DNA of 64,000 bases from positions 1 through 64,000 of the forward strand of contig NC_044008.1 in assembly GCF_900496995.4 (NCBI RefSeq), given 5' to 3'. Below, in pieces: positions 1 to 9,754 of the stretch. The notes below the pieces were generated by a model that was not told the origin of the DNA, did no database searches, and worked only from the letters and a program-made list of their open reading frames with translations. Every line of letters begins with the position of its first letter. Position 1 is the first letter of the stretch. This DNA is from Aquila chrysaetos chrysaetos (Eukaryota > Chordata > Aves > Accipitriformes > Accipitridae). The position numbers were made by a program, and so were the translations under genes.

Positions 1-160
1 GCACAAGCGAAACAGCCCCCCTGACTCTGTGCAAGCACTGCTCAGCAATAACAAAAAACATCACTGTGTTATCAACACTGTTTTCAGCACAAATCCAAAA
101 CGTAGCCCCATACTAGCTACTCGGAAGAAAATTAACTCTATCCCAGCCAAAACCAGCACA
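1..160 (-). mobile_element. ERV LTR fragment, 5' end, cut by window edge
   Basis: Read on the minus strand from 160, the sequence begins TGTGCTGGTTTTGGCTGG, then GATAGAGTTAATTTTC and a GATAACACA block. This is the U3 start shared by the clearer LTRs at 6,397-6,970, 32,583-33,067 and 63,564-64,000. It starts with TG as an LTR should. The rest lies off the window. No viral gene is seen. Confidence 0.7.
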
Positions 161-640
161 ACAGGGTACATGACAGAGACAAAAGAATTAAAAAATGGGG
201 ACAGCTAACTAAACAGACAGACATAGGAAGAAAATTTAAAAGGTGATGGGCTACATGACAGACAGGAGTAACTTAAAGACAGTGAATAGGTTAAAATAGA
301 CATAGAAAGAAAAAGTAAAAAGCAATGGGGTACACAATAGTGAGGAAAGAATTAAAAACCAGTGATACACAGCTCGATACAAGTAGACATAGAAGGAAAA
401 TTTAAGAAGTGATTGGGTACAGGACAGAAAAAAATTTTAAAAAACAGCCACAGTGAACTAAAACTGAGAAATATAAAGGAAATTTAAAAGTGACACAGGG
501 GCACAGGACAGAGAGGAAAAAAAAATAAAGACAGTGAACTGGATAAAAGTAGACATAGAAAGCAAATTTTCAAAGCAACAGGGTACACAACGGACAGGAA
601 ATAATTAAAAAATAGCAATAAGCAGCTTCATAAAAGTAGA
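161..640. repeat. Degenerate ~80-bp purine-rich tandem repeat, block 1
   Basis: Diverged units each contain a GGGTACA-GACAG core, an AGACATAGAAAGAAAATTT-like stretch and a GACAGTGA-like stretch. Cores lie at about 251, 330, 417, 501 and 583, so spacing is 79-87 bp. The plus strand is strongly purine-rich. No coding potential. Confidence 0.75.
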
Positions 641-645
641 TGCAG

Positions 646-885
646 CATCGTGGTTTAACCCTGGCTGGCAACTAAGTATCATACACCTGCTCACTTACTC
701 CCCCACAGTGGGATAGGGGGAGAATCGGGAGGGTAAATGTGAGAAACTCATGGGTTGATATAAAAAGTTTAATAATTAAAAAGACCTTTTTTTAAAAAGT
801 TGTAAGAGGAAAAAAAAACGCAAATGAAAACAATTGCTCACCACCAACTGACCGACGCCCAGCCAGTCTCAAGCAAATGGGTACA
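646..885 (-). mobile_element. ERV LTR fragment, R/U5 end
   Basis: On the minus strand this ends CCAGGGTTAAACCACGA. It carries the pyrimidine-rich CTCCCCCTATCCCAC segment and a CTGGGCGTCGGTCAG stretch seen in the R region of the other LTRs. It splits the tandem-repeat array. It could be the 3' half of the same insertion family as 1-160. Confidence 0.6.
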
Positions 886-1200
886 GGACAGAGAGGGAGG
901 AAATAAAATATAGGGTCAGGAAGACAGATAGGGGAAGACATAGAAATTAAGTTTTTAAAGTAACAGGGTACAAGGTGGTGTGGAAAAAAATAAAAAACAG
1001 GGAGAAGCAGCTGGTTAGAGAGAGGCATATTAAAAATCTAAAAGACAACAGGGTACTGGGCAGAGTTGACAGAAGAATAACAAGTTTTGAGGAGCCATAC
1101 ACATAGGTGGGCAGGCAGAGAGGGCGACGGAGGAAGGGAGGCAGGCAGACATCTAAAGAAGGGTGGCAGAGGTGGGCCAGGACATAGAGGAGAGAATGTG
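881..1200. repeat. ~80-bp purine-rich tandem repeat, block 2
   Basis: Cores of the same unit (GTACAGGACAG-like) are at about 881, 968 and 1,053, spacing 85-87 bp. The block then fades into a GGCAGGCAGAGAGGG-rich tail. Confidence 0.65.
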
Positions 1201-1740
1201 TGACTCACCACAGCTCCTGGTGCCGGCAGGAGGACTTCACCGCCCCGATGCTGCTCTCTCTGCCTCTGCCCCTTCCTCCTCCCCAGTGCCGGCTGCCTGA
1301 CCCTGACCCTCACCCACTCAGCAGCACGCAGTGGACGCCTCAATGCTCCTCATCCACAAGGCTTCCTCGATACATGGTGGCTCACACATGTAGCCAACAG
1401 AGACTGGGGACAGCTCAGAGGGATCCTTCCTTGCCACAGGGACTGGCCATTCCTTGCTAGAGCCACCGACCAACCAGACCCCCTTGGACTCCCCTCCCCA
1501 GCCAGTTCCCCTGCCCCGGCAGCCCCCTTTACAGCTGGAGCCCCTTCACACCACAGGACCAGCCCCATCCTCAGCCTCACTGGCCACACCTGGGGCTGTC
1601 CCAGCCCCAGCAGGAGCCCATCAGGAACAGAGGCAATTGCCAAAGCCCCACAGCACATCATCCCTGCCCCTGCACTTACCCACATCCAGGGACACAGAGG
1701 AGGCAGGAAAAATTTATTTATTAATTCACATAAGAAATCC
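1201..1740. other. GC-rich unique segment within the repeat field
   Basis: About 540 bp of C-rich, proline-coding-biased sequence lies between repeat blocks. Open frames exist on both strands, but none resembles a protein family I recognise and composition alone explains them. A minus-strand GTGAGT donor-like site sits near 1,203. No gene is called. Confidence 0.4.
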
Positions 1741-2580
1741 TGGCAGTGAGCTGGCTACAAGGCTCAGTGCCCAAAGGCAGCAGTATGGGGGGATAAAAGG
1801 GAAGAGAAAAGCAGGAGGAAGGACAGAGGGACACAGAGGTGCAAGACAGGGAGCCAGAAAATGGGATGCTGGGAACAAGAGAGGGACAAGAAGCAGGAAA
1901 ACGGTGTAGAGAGAGAAGAACAGAGAGAATGAGCAAAACAACAGGGATGGAGGTGGAGGAATAAATAATAGGAAGCGGGGGAGAGAAGGGGAAGGGACTG
2001 GCAGGACAACAAGATAAAGACAGGACAAGGGACAGGGAAACATTCTCAAGTGATACGGGAGAAGAAACAGCAAGAACTAGAGAACAGAAACAGGGAGCCA
2101 GGTAGAGAGAAAAATTGCAAAAAAAGCAACAGCATACAAGAAACATAGGCAAGAACAAACAGGCACAGGGAGATAGAAAGAGGGAGATGTAGAAAGAAAA
2201 TGTAAGATGTGACAGGGTACAGGACAGAGAGGGAAGAGTTAAGAACTAGAGACAGGGACATGGATAGAAGGAAACATAGAAAGAAAATTTTGAAAGCAAC
2301 AGGGTACAAGAATCAAAAAGTAGGTACATGGAGCTGCATAGAGGGAGACGTAAGAACGAAATTTGAAAAGCAACAGGGTACAAGAGACACAGGTGAGAAA
2401 ATAAGGTCAGGGAGACAAAGAGGGGGAAAAGTAGCAAGAAAATTTAAAAAGCAACTGGGTTTAAGAAACATGCAAGAATTTAAATAGGGATGGAGAGGTA
2501 GAAAGTTTCAAAAGTGACGACATACAAGAAACATAGGCAAGATTTTAAAAATAAGGACAGGGAGCCTGATAGAAGGAAGC
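1741..2580. repeat. ~80-bp purine-rich tandem repeat, block 3
   Basis: Recognisable cores (GGGTACAGGACAGAG, GGGTACAAGA and relatives) lie at about 2,217, 2,303, 2,378, 2,459 and 2,522. Units before 2,150 are more decayed but keep GACAGGGA and AGAGAGAA runs. The long open frames on the minus strand here only reflect pyrimidine richness. Confidence 0.7.
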
Positions 2581-3440
2581 TGTGGTGGGTTGACCTTGGC
2601 TGGCTGACGAGTGTCCACTAAGCTACTCTATCGTTCCCCCTCCTCAACAAGACAGGAGGGTAGAAAATACAACAAAAAAGCTTGTGGGTCAAGATAAGGA
2701 CAAAGAGATCACTCACCAATTACTGTCACAGGCAAAACAGACTCGACTTGGGGAAATTAATTTATCGTCAGTCAAAATCAGAGTACAATAACAAGAAATA
2801 CGAACAAACCTGAAAAACACCTTCCCCCCACCCCTCTCTTTTTTTCCTGGGCTCTTCTTCACTCCTGACTTCTTTCTCTACCTCCTCCTGCCAAGCAGCA
2901 CAGGGGGAGAGGGAGCGGGGGGTTGCAGTCAGTTCATCACAAGTTCTCTCTGCTGCTCCTTCCTCCTTCATGCTCTTCTTCTGTTCCAGCGTGGTGTCAC
3001 TCCCATGGGGCCGCAGGTCCTGCCAGAAAACCTGCTCCAGTGTGGGCTCCTCTCTACAGCGTCACAGCCTCCTTCGGGTGCATCCGCCTGCTCTGGTGAG
3101 GGGTCCTCCATCGGCTGCAGGGTGCATATCTGCTCCGCCATGGACCTCCATGGGCTGCAGGGGGACAGCCTGCCTCACCATGGTCTTCACTGCAGGCTGC
3201 AGGGGAATCTGCTTTAGGACCTGGATCACCTCCTTCTTTTCCTTCTTCACTGACCTTGGCATCTGCAGGACTGACAGCTTCTGCACAGCATTTTTTTAGC
3301 CCTTCTTAAATATCACAGAGGTGCTACCAGGATTGCTGGTTGGCTCAGCTTTGACCAGTAGTGTGGGAACACATTTAGCTAACGGTCACAAGAGCATTCC
3401 AGACGCCTTTAGAAGGCCTTGAACAGAATAAACAAGACAA
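2581..3440 (-). mobile_element. Solo LTR (same family as the LTR at 17,515-18,654)
   Basis: On the minus strand the element ends GGTCAACCCACCACA at 2,581. It contains the internal GGAG-rich repeated segment (CTCCAT-GGGCTGCAGGG on plus near 3,150-3,200) and the stretch matching ATTTAAGAAGGG at about 3,300, in the order found in the plus-strand copy at 17.5-18.65 kb. The 5' boundary is degraded and set by alignment only. It interrupts the tandem-repeat array. Confidence 0.65.
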
Positions 3441-3499
3441 CAAAAAAAGAAAGATACCAATTAGAAGAACACAGGTGCGCATTCCACGATAAAGGGAAC

Positions 3500-3806
3500 T
3501 TGGCACAAAGAACCTCAATTTGGCAGTTTCTCTTGACCAATTAGACTGAGACAAGTCTCACATGTTTTAGTTAGTATAACCAATTATGTCTTATGTTTAT
3601 GCGCGTGTACAGTGTTGATATAACCAATCATTAAGTGTAACTAGGCGCGTGGACAATGCGTGAATAATGTGTGTAACCAATAGTAAAATAGCTAAACGCG
3701 TGTACGGATGTAACCAATGTATAAAATGATGTCTGATGCTCTAGTAAAGGTTCTTCAACTATGATCATATTGATCTGTCGTTGAGTCCATGATTATGCGC
3801 CCGCAC
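3500..3806 (+). mobile_element. Probable LTR with a CCAAT ladder in U3
   Basis: Five CCAAT boxes (3,537; 3,580; 3,624; 3,677; 3,714) precede a TATAAAA box at about 3,720. About 50 bp later comes AGTAAAGGTTCTTCAAC, and the candidate end reads CCGCACA near 3,806. The order enhancer, TATA, short R/U5, CA end fits a retroviral LTR promoter. The left edge is not resolved and no flanking duplication was found. Confidence 0.55.
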
Positions 3807-3935
3807 AGTAGCAGCTCCATCTTGGAGCTGGAACTGGCTGTGCCCAACATGGGGGCAAGTCCTGGTGTCTTCTCACAGAACCCACCCCTGCAGCCCCTGC
3901 CCACTCCCCTGCCCCAGCCTGCCACACAAACTCAC

Positions 3936-4690
3936 TACAACAGTGATTGGCTACAGGGCAGAGAGGGGGGATTGAAAAGTAGGGAAAGGGAGACAGAGAG
4001 AGGCAGGGTGGGAGGGAAATAGCAATGGGCTACAGGACAGAGAGGAGAAACTAATAAAAAGGGAGAGGGTACCAGACAGAGAGATGGAGAAAAACAAAGA
4101 TTAGTGATGAGCCACAGGGCAGAAGGAAGAATTAAAAAAGGGGACAGTGAGGTGGATGAGAGAGACTGAGAAATATCAAAAACATTGATCATCTAAAGGG
4201 GAGAGAGAGGGGAAATAAAGAATAGGGACAGGGAGCCAGACAGAGAGAGAATGATAAAGACAAAAATGGGCTATGGGACAGTGAGGGAAGAAGTTAAAAC
4301 ATAGGGACAGGGACCTGGAACAAGAGAATCTAAGAAAGTAAAAGTGTATCTAGAATACAGGGCAGAGAAAGGAAATTAAAAATAGAGACACAGCGTCAGA
4401 CAGGTGAGAGCGGCAGGAATTGTGAAGGGCTAAAGGGCAGACAGGGAGGAATTAACAAGATTGGGATAAGAAGACAGACAGATAGATGGAGAAAGACAAA
4501 GTAGTGATGGGCTGCAGGGCAGAGACAGAGGATAAGAAAAAAGAGGGATGGGACAGGACAGAAGTGCAGAGAGAAAAAGAAAACAGAGGCAGAACAACAG
4601 AGAAAGAGGGGGACTTGGAGAACAAGAGAGGGAGAGGTGCAAGAAGAAAAAACAAAAAAATTAAAGCAGTGAGAGAAAGAGAAGGTGGGG
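3936..4690. repeat. ~80-bp purine-rich tandem repeat, block 4 (best preserved)
   Basis: Cores of the form CTACAGGGCAGAGAGG are at about 3,951, 4,030, 4,112, 4,191, 4,271, 4,356, 4,430 and 4,512: eight consecutive units with 75-85 bp spacing. Plus strand is mainly A and G. Confidence 0.8.
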
Positions 4691-4954
4691 GCAGGGAGGG
4701 ACTGGGATGCAGAAGAGGGGTGACACAGCCCCAGGGGTCCAGGACTCACTGTACCTCCCGCTCTTGGAGCTGCTGGGAGAATTTGACAGTTCAGACATGT
4801 CTGTCTCTCTCTCCCTCTCCTTTCCTCCTCTGTAGCTGCAGTCACTTGACTATCATCCACCTAAGAGAATAGATTGGTGTCTTACAGCTCTTACAATATG
4901 AGGCTTCCTAGAAACACAGCCTCACATGCACACACACTACATGGCTGTACTGTG
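4691..4954. other. Unassigned segment beside repeat block 4
   Basis: This mixed-composition stretch includes a pyrimidine run (4,800-4,835). A minus-strand GAGCGGGAG/GTACAG donor-like site lies near 4,758, but the adjoining frames are blocked by stops. No gene is supported. Confidence 0.3.
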
Positions 4955-5165
4955 CTTTTGGTTATGCATACAGACCCTGTTGTGCACGTTGGTGATCGGA
5001 TCTGCTGAGGACTACACTAAGAAGGATCCATCCTCACCTGGAGAGGCAGGCTGTCTCTTGTCTGCAGGTGCTGGCTGGATCCTCTTTATTTTATTCTTCA
5101 GCAGCTTTACCCTTCTGTGGCCTCTCCAGCTTCAGCAGCTCCTGCCCACAGCCAGTAAGCGCTCC
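4955..5165. repeat. Local duplicate unit, copy 1
   Basis: This unit and 5,529-5,740 share a common order: TTTTGGTTA-CATA, TTGGTGATC, TCTGCTGA-GACTAC, a CCTCACC block, TCTGCAG, then TTTTATTCTTCAGC and the CTCTCCA-CTTCAGC block. Offset is about 574 bp. The units differ at roughly a quarter of positions by eye. Not recognised as a known element. Confidence 0.6.
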
Positions 5166-5528
5166 GCCTGTCCCTCTGCGCTCCCGCGCCGCGAGGAGAG
5201 GGAGGCCAGGCAGAGACAGCCCACGCAAGCCTGAGGCTGCTGCTTTCAACGGCATCCCTGGGGGACGAACGGACAACCGCACCCACAGCGTGGCCTCTGG
5301 GAGAGGGAAAGAGGCAGCAGTGACCGTTATTACTGCAGCTCGACCCTGGCCGGAGCCCCCTCCTTCCGCAGGGGCTTCCGCAGACGCCGCTCGTTCCCCG
5401 CGCCGCTGCTAGCGGCACCCACGTTGAGGGAGACTCGAGAACACCGCAGGGCCGGCTTGCTGCCCTCACGACAGGGCTCGGGGGCTGCCTGCGGCCACAG
5501 CACAGGCTTCAGGGGAGGGGTTTATCAT
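5166..5528. other. GC-rich spacer between the duplicated units
   Basis: A CpG-richer segment (5,160-5,480) with overlapping arginine/alanine/proline-rich frames on both strands, as expected from composition. I see no gene and no repeat family. Confidence 0.35.
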
Positions 5529-5740
5529 AGTTTTGGTTACACATATAGCCTCGGCTTGTATTTTGGTGATCTAGTCTGCTGAAGACTACTAATAGGAATC
5601 CTTCCTCACCCAGAGAGATGGGGTTTCTCATCTGCAGATAGAGACAGGTTCCAATTCAATCAACTTCATTTTATTCTTCAGCTGGTTTACCTTTTTCTGG
5701 TCTCTCCAACTTCAGCCACAACAGCTACTCTAAAAAGCAA
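5529..5740. repeat. Local duplicate unit, copy 2
   Basis: Second copy of the unit at 4,955-5,165, with the same block order and TTTTATTCTTCAGCTGG near 5,675. It keeps a minus-strand AATAAAATGAAG in the place where copy 1 has AATAAAATAAAG. Confidence 0.6.
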
Positions 5741-6396
5741 GTGACTGTTAGACTTTTCGCTTTTCACAAACACTTACATGATAACAAGGCAAATCGGAGA
5801 CAACTGAGGGAACCAAAGCCAGATGCCGTCAATGACATCCACACGGGAAGAATGGGTAAGTCGTGTCTCACGTTGCTCCTGGGCACTGCACATGCGCCCG
5901 AGCTGACGGCATGAGGGAGGGGCCGGAGCCCACTCCCAAGAACTGTGCATGCCCAAAGTCTGAGCTGCAGCACCAAACCTTGGTAGCAACTTTGGCAGCA
6001 GTGCTACGCCTCCCAGCACGCCCAGGGGGCCCACATGGCTCTCTGGCAGCCCCATGCAGAAAGAATACAGCTCCCAACGTGCCAGGTGGACCAGCATGGC
6101 TGACTGGAAGCATTTCCACCCCCTTGCCAGTCCGGTGTCCACCATCTCTCCTGGTTCGCAAAGTCTGCTCCTGAAAGTGGCACCTGTAGTTTCTTGATAG
6201 CTCATCAATTAGTGTAACAGGCGAGGTTTGTTTCTTGTCATTGTCTCCATGTTCTGTCAGGTCTATGTCTCTGAATACTTTGGTTCTGTCTTCCTGCTTT
6301 TTCCCGTAGTTTCCCAGCTGACAAGGTCCCTGATCATATAAGCTTGGTGGAATAAACATTCTCACCCTCTCACATGCCTTCATCAATTAGTGTGAC
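5741..6396. other. Unassigned intergenic segment with promoter-like motifs
   Basis: No family is recognised in either strand's frames, including a 172-codon minus-strand frame across 5,868-6,386. The segment 5,880-6,090 contains CACATGCGCC (half NRF1-like) and two CTCCCA-centred motifs, CTACGCCTCCCAGCACGCC and ATACAGCTCCCAACGTGCC, that resemble ZNF143/THAP11-type sites. Promoter activity is inference only. Confidence 0.3.
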
Positions 6397-6970
6397 TGTG
6401 GTGGGTTGACCCTGGCTGGGTGCCAGGTGCCCACCAGAGCCACTCTGTCACTCCCCCTCCTCAGCTGGACAGGGGGGAGAAAATATAACAAAAGGCTCGT
6501 GGGTCAAGATAAGGACAGTTTAATAAAGTGAAAGCAAAGGTCGCGCGCGAAAGCAAAGAAAAACAAATGATGTTATTCTCTACTTCCCATCAGCAGGCGA
6601 TGTCTAGCCACTTCCTGGGAAGCAGGGCTTCAGTACGTGTAGTGGTTGCTCTAGAAGACAAAAATGCCCCCGTTCCGTCTCCCTTTACTTAGCTTTTATA
6701 TCTGAGCTGACGTCATATGGTACGGAATATCTGTTTGGTTAGTTTAGGTCAGCTGTCCTGGTTATGTCCTCTCCCAAGATCTTGCCCTGCCCCAGCCTGC
6801 CATTGAGGGGGGCACAAAAATGTTGGAGAGACAGCCTTGATGCTGTGCCAGCACTGCTCAGCAATGGCCAAAACACTGCTGTGTTATCATCACCTTTCTA
6901 GCTACTGATGCAGAGCACAGTGCTACGAGGGCTGCTATGGGGAGAATTAACTCCATCTCAGCCAGACCCA
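6397..6970 (-). mobile_element. Solo ERV LTR, nearly complete
   Basis: Read on minus: start near GGGTCTGGCTGAGATGG, GTTAATTCTCC, a GATAACACAGC block, GACAGCTGACC, GACGTCA, a TATAAAAG box near 6,695, ACTTTATTAAACTG, CCTTATCTTGACC, and the end GGTCAACCCACCACA at 6,397. Order and composition fit a full LTR of about 575 bp. GTGAC occurs just left (6,392-6,396) and again at 6,976-6,980, a possible target duplication. No internal viral genes. Confidence 0.8.
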
Positions 6971-8490
6971 ATAGAGTGACTGACTGGGTTTGGTGGTCAG
7001 GTTGGTGTTCTTGTATGTTCTTGTCTATGGCTTCTTCCTTTTCTTATTACCCCCCTTTGTTTTGCATTGAGAAGGGTCCTTGACTGGATACCCTTAAAGG
7101 AGCAAATACTCCCTTCCACATACCCTTACCAACAGCAGCTTCATTTCAACAAGGTCAGAATATCCCTAAGAGCCTGACATATCAGCTAGGCCTCCTCCAC
7201 AGCTGAAGCTGTTGGCAAAGTGGCAGTTTGAAAGTTCATCCTGCTCATGGTGAGTGACGGCGATGTCAATGTGACTGCCGATACCAAGGCACAGGCCTGC
7301 AAGAGAGCCCATGGCAGAGCTTTGGCAAATCCTTGCTAGTATGACTGTGCAGCTGGCTGAGGTAAAGGGTTTAGCTGGGGGAAGGGAGCATCAGGCCACA
7401 GCTGCTTTCAAGGCAAGCAAAGAAATAGGCGCTGTAGGAGGGAAACCCAAGAGGCTTCTCTGAACTCTGAGAGAACAGCTTGGGTTAAGCCTCGAGCAAG
7501 GACATCCCTGCAGAGGAAACATCTTGATGAAGGATGAAGTGATTGTGGGGAGATCTGGGCTGTGGAGTCAGCAGTGTGAACACCCAGTGGGTTTGGGGGA
7601 GCATCTGTGGTGGGTGAGCAACTACATCAGATCTAAAGAGAGGGCCTAGAGCCATCAGCTGCTGAGGTCCTACACTCCTTAGTGAGACTCTGCACAGGAC
7701 AGGTAGACATTTGGGATGTTGGTAGGCAGGAAGAGATCTTTGCCAGTGGTGGGAGCCTGAGCAAGTGGTGGCTGCTGAACAAACCTCCCCGCATCACTAC
7801 TGTCAGTAGGACAGAAGTGGCCACAGGGGGAGAGACCTGCTGCAGGCACCAGGCATCCCTGCACAGCAGGGTGTGCCATCCTGCACAGAGGCACCTGGAT
7901 CTTTATTGTGGCTCTTAGGGAAGATGTCATCAATGGGGTGAAAATGGAGAGGGAAGTCAGGGAAAGAAAGATGCCCATTGTGAGACAGATCTGTTTTCCC
8001 TCAGGCCCTCAATGTTCAGCTTGGCCAACGAATGGGACAAGGAGAACCCTGCAGGCTTATGCCCAGCTGCTGGGCACTCGCAAGGACTGACTTGAGTCCA
8101 TGGTGAGGGTGAGCTCCTGGAACCACCACGTCTCCCCTCCCTGTCTGCTTTAGTCCTGGCAGGGATCTCTGCCCAGTGCTGTGCTCTGGGGTTTTGGTCT
8201 GCTGCAGTTATAGGGCTGCACTGCTGTCTGTCCCACTCCTCAGCCATGGCTCAAGGGCCAGCACAGCAATGAGAGGGTGAGTGGCCTTTGGGGCCACCTG
8301 TGACCTTTCTGTCTTACTCTTGTTCCCACAGGGAGAAAATGCTTGTGAGTAGTTTGACTCCCAGGTAGGATTGGTGGGCCTTCTGGCTTACAACTCACTG
8401 GTTGTGTTGCTGTTGGCCAGGGTCCTGCCTCAGCCACCTTCTCTGAAGGTAAGGAGAGAGGGCACTTCCCAGCCTTGTTCTGATAGCATA
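6971..8490. other. Intergenic, no gene recognised
   Basis: About 1.5 kb downstream of HCLS1 with short uninformative frames only. A minus-strand AATAAA lies at 7,902-7,907. Human FBXO40 is the expected next gene on this side, but no long exon resembling it is present here. Confidence 0.4.
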
Positions 8491-8499
8491 TGTCCATAC

Positions 8500-9190
8500 A
8501 TTTTGTATGGTTTGTTCAAACTTTTATGGTTTTAATATTTTGTACCTTCTATGAAAACTGGTTTGCTGGTAGGTGACTGTGCAAGTGAGATTTGATAAAT
8601 GATCATATATTAACATTATGGTTGAAACAATAGACAAAGGGTAACCGGGGAGATAATTACAAAGTCTAGTCAAGTGATTAACTAGTAATTATTCATAAGT
8701 TTTGCAGTTCTTTGCTCTTATGATTAGATGTTCCTGTATGCTAGATGAGAACAATGCTGAAACTGACCATATGTGATTGAAACTGCATTAAGCTTCAAGA
8801 TCAAAGAACAAGGACAAGAATAAAGACTTCAAGGACAGCCAGCAAGAACTTCAAATGGGACGGTGGTCACAAAAGCAGCCCTTTGACTCAAACGGATCCT
8901 TCATTGTGCATGATCGGATGTAGGCAGTACTAAGATAATCAGTTGCAATTATTTTTATGTATATGTATACTAATCTGATTAATATGCAATTAGTTATTCT
9001 ATATAAGCTGTTAGTGCTAAAGCTGTGGTATGCACGCTAGGTGGAATTATCTGCCATGCATCCAGCACTGCAATGAAGAATGCCTGCTTTCTAAAACTCC
9101 AAAATGAGTCTTAGAGAGTTTCTTTGACCGGCTTTTCGGTATCAAGTGGAAACCCTTCTTGGGAACAAAGGCAAGTTTGGCCGTCACAGT
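8500..9190 (+). mobile_element. Probable LTR, plus orientation
   Basis: AT-rich U3-like sequence leads to TATATAAGCTG near 9,000, then CAATGAAGAATGCCTGC, a TTTCTTTGACCGGC stretch and a CA end near 9,186-9,188. The arrangement (TATA, about 70 bp to an R-like segment, short U5, CA) fits an LTR. The 5' TG boundary near 8,503 is tentative, and no clean flanking duplication was found. It lies in the 3' flank of HCLS1. Confidence 0.5.
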
Positions 9191-9617
9191 GCTCGTTTCC
9201 TTGCCCCCTGGGTAGGGTGAGATCCAGGGCTACAGCAACTTAAAAAGATCCCATAGCTTATGTCCCTTCTGCCTTGACTGATTAGGGTTGGTGTTTCTTT
9301 TCTGCGAATTGCCCTGTTGGGAACAGGAATGGACACACTTCTGCTGTGTGGGACATGGGGGACAGCTTAGGTAGAAAAGATGTCTTATATTGCACTCACA
9401 TGCTGTTAAACCATCCCACCTTTCCCATCTGGAAGTCAACAGGAACCAAAGTCCTCTTGGGCACAGGACAAAACATTCCCTCAGACACTGCCAGTTTGCC
9501 TCTTGGTATTTCTTGCATGTAGACACGCCACGCTGAGCCAAATTAAGCTAGTAACATGTAAAAGACTGAAGCAGAGGGGCAAAAGTTTGGAAGGAAGCAG
9601 CTTGGATAATGCTGGTT

Positions 9618-9754
9618 TCACTGCAGAAGCTTCACATAATTTGCTGGAAAGAGGCCTACTTTGCCCCGGCACTGCCCCCGCCACCAGCCTTCATCGACCA
9701 TCTCAATGTGCGTGATTGTGTCGTCAGGGTCAAAAGAAATCTCATCATCTCCAT
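9618..9754 (-). CDS. HCLS1: HCLS1 last coding exon (SH3 and stop)
   Basis: 137 coding nt, acceptor TTTTTGCAG. Encodes [31 protein letters not shown] and ends KLLQ, TGA at 9,620-9,618. The WW and the ALYDY/PANYV pair are the ligand-groove residues of SH3. The 3' UTR continues left; no polyadenylation signal could be assigned with confidence before the LTR at 8.5-9.19 kb. Confidence 0.95.

Noticed and set aside
1721-4860. Many leucine/serine/proline-rich minus-strand frames resembling membrane proteins
   Set aside because: They are translations of the pyrimidine strand of the ~80-bp repeat; no start context, splice logic or conserved motif.
4700-4870. Coding exon with MSELSNSPSSSKSGR or TVKFSQQLQERE
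   Set aside because: Neither frame has a usable acceptor without a stop, and no partner exon or family was recognised.
6971-8490. FBXO40 as the expected syntenic neighbour
   Set aside because: No long F-box or TRAF-zinc-finger-type exon is present; it is either further left or rearranged.
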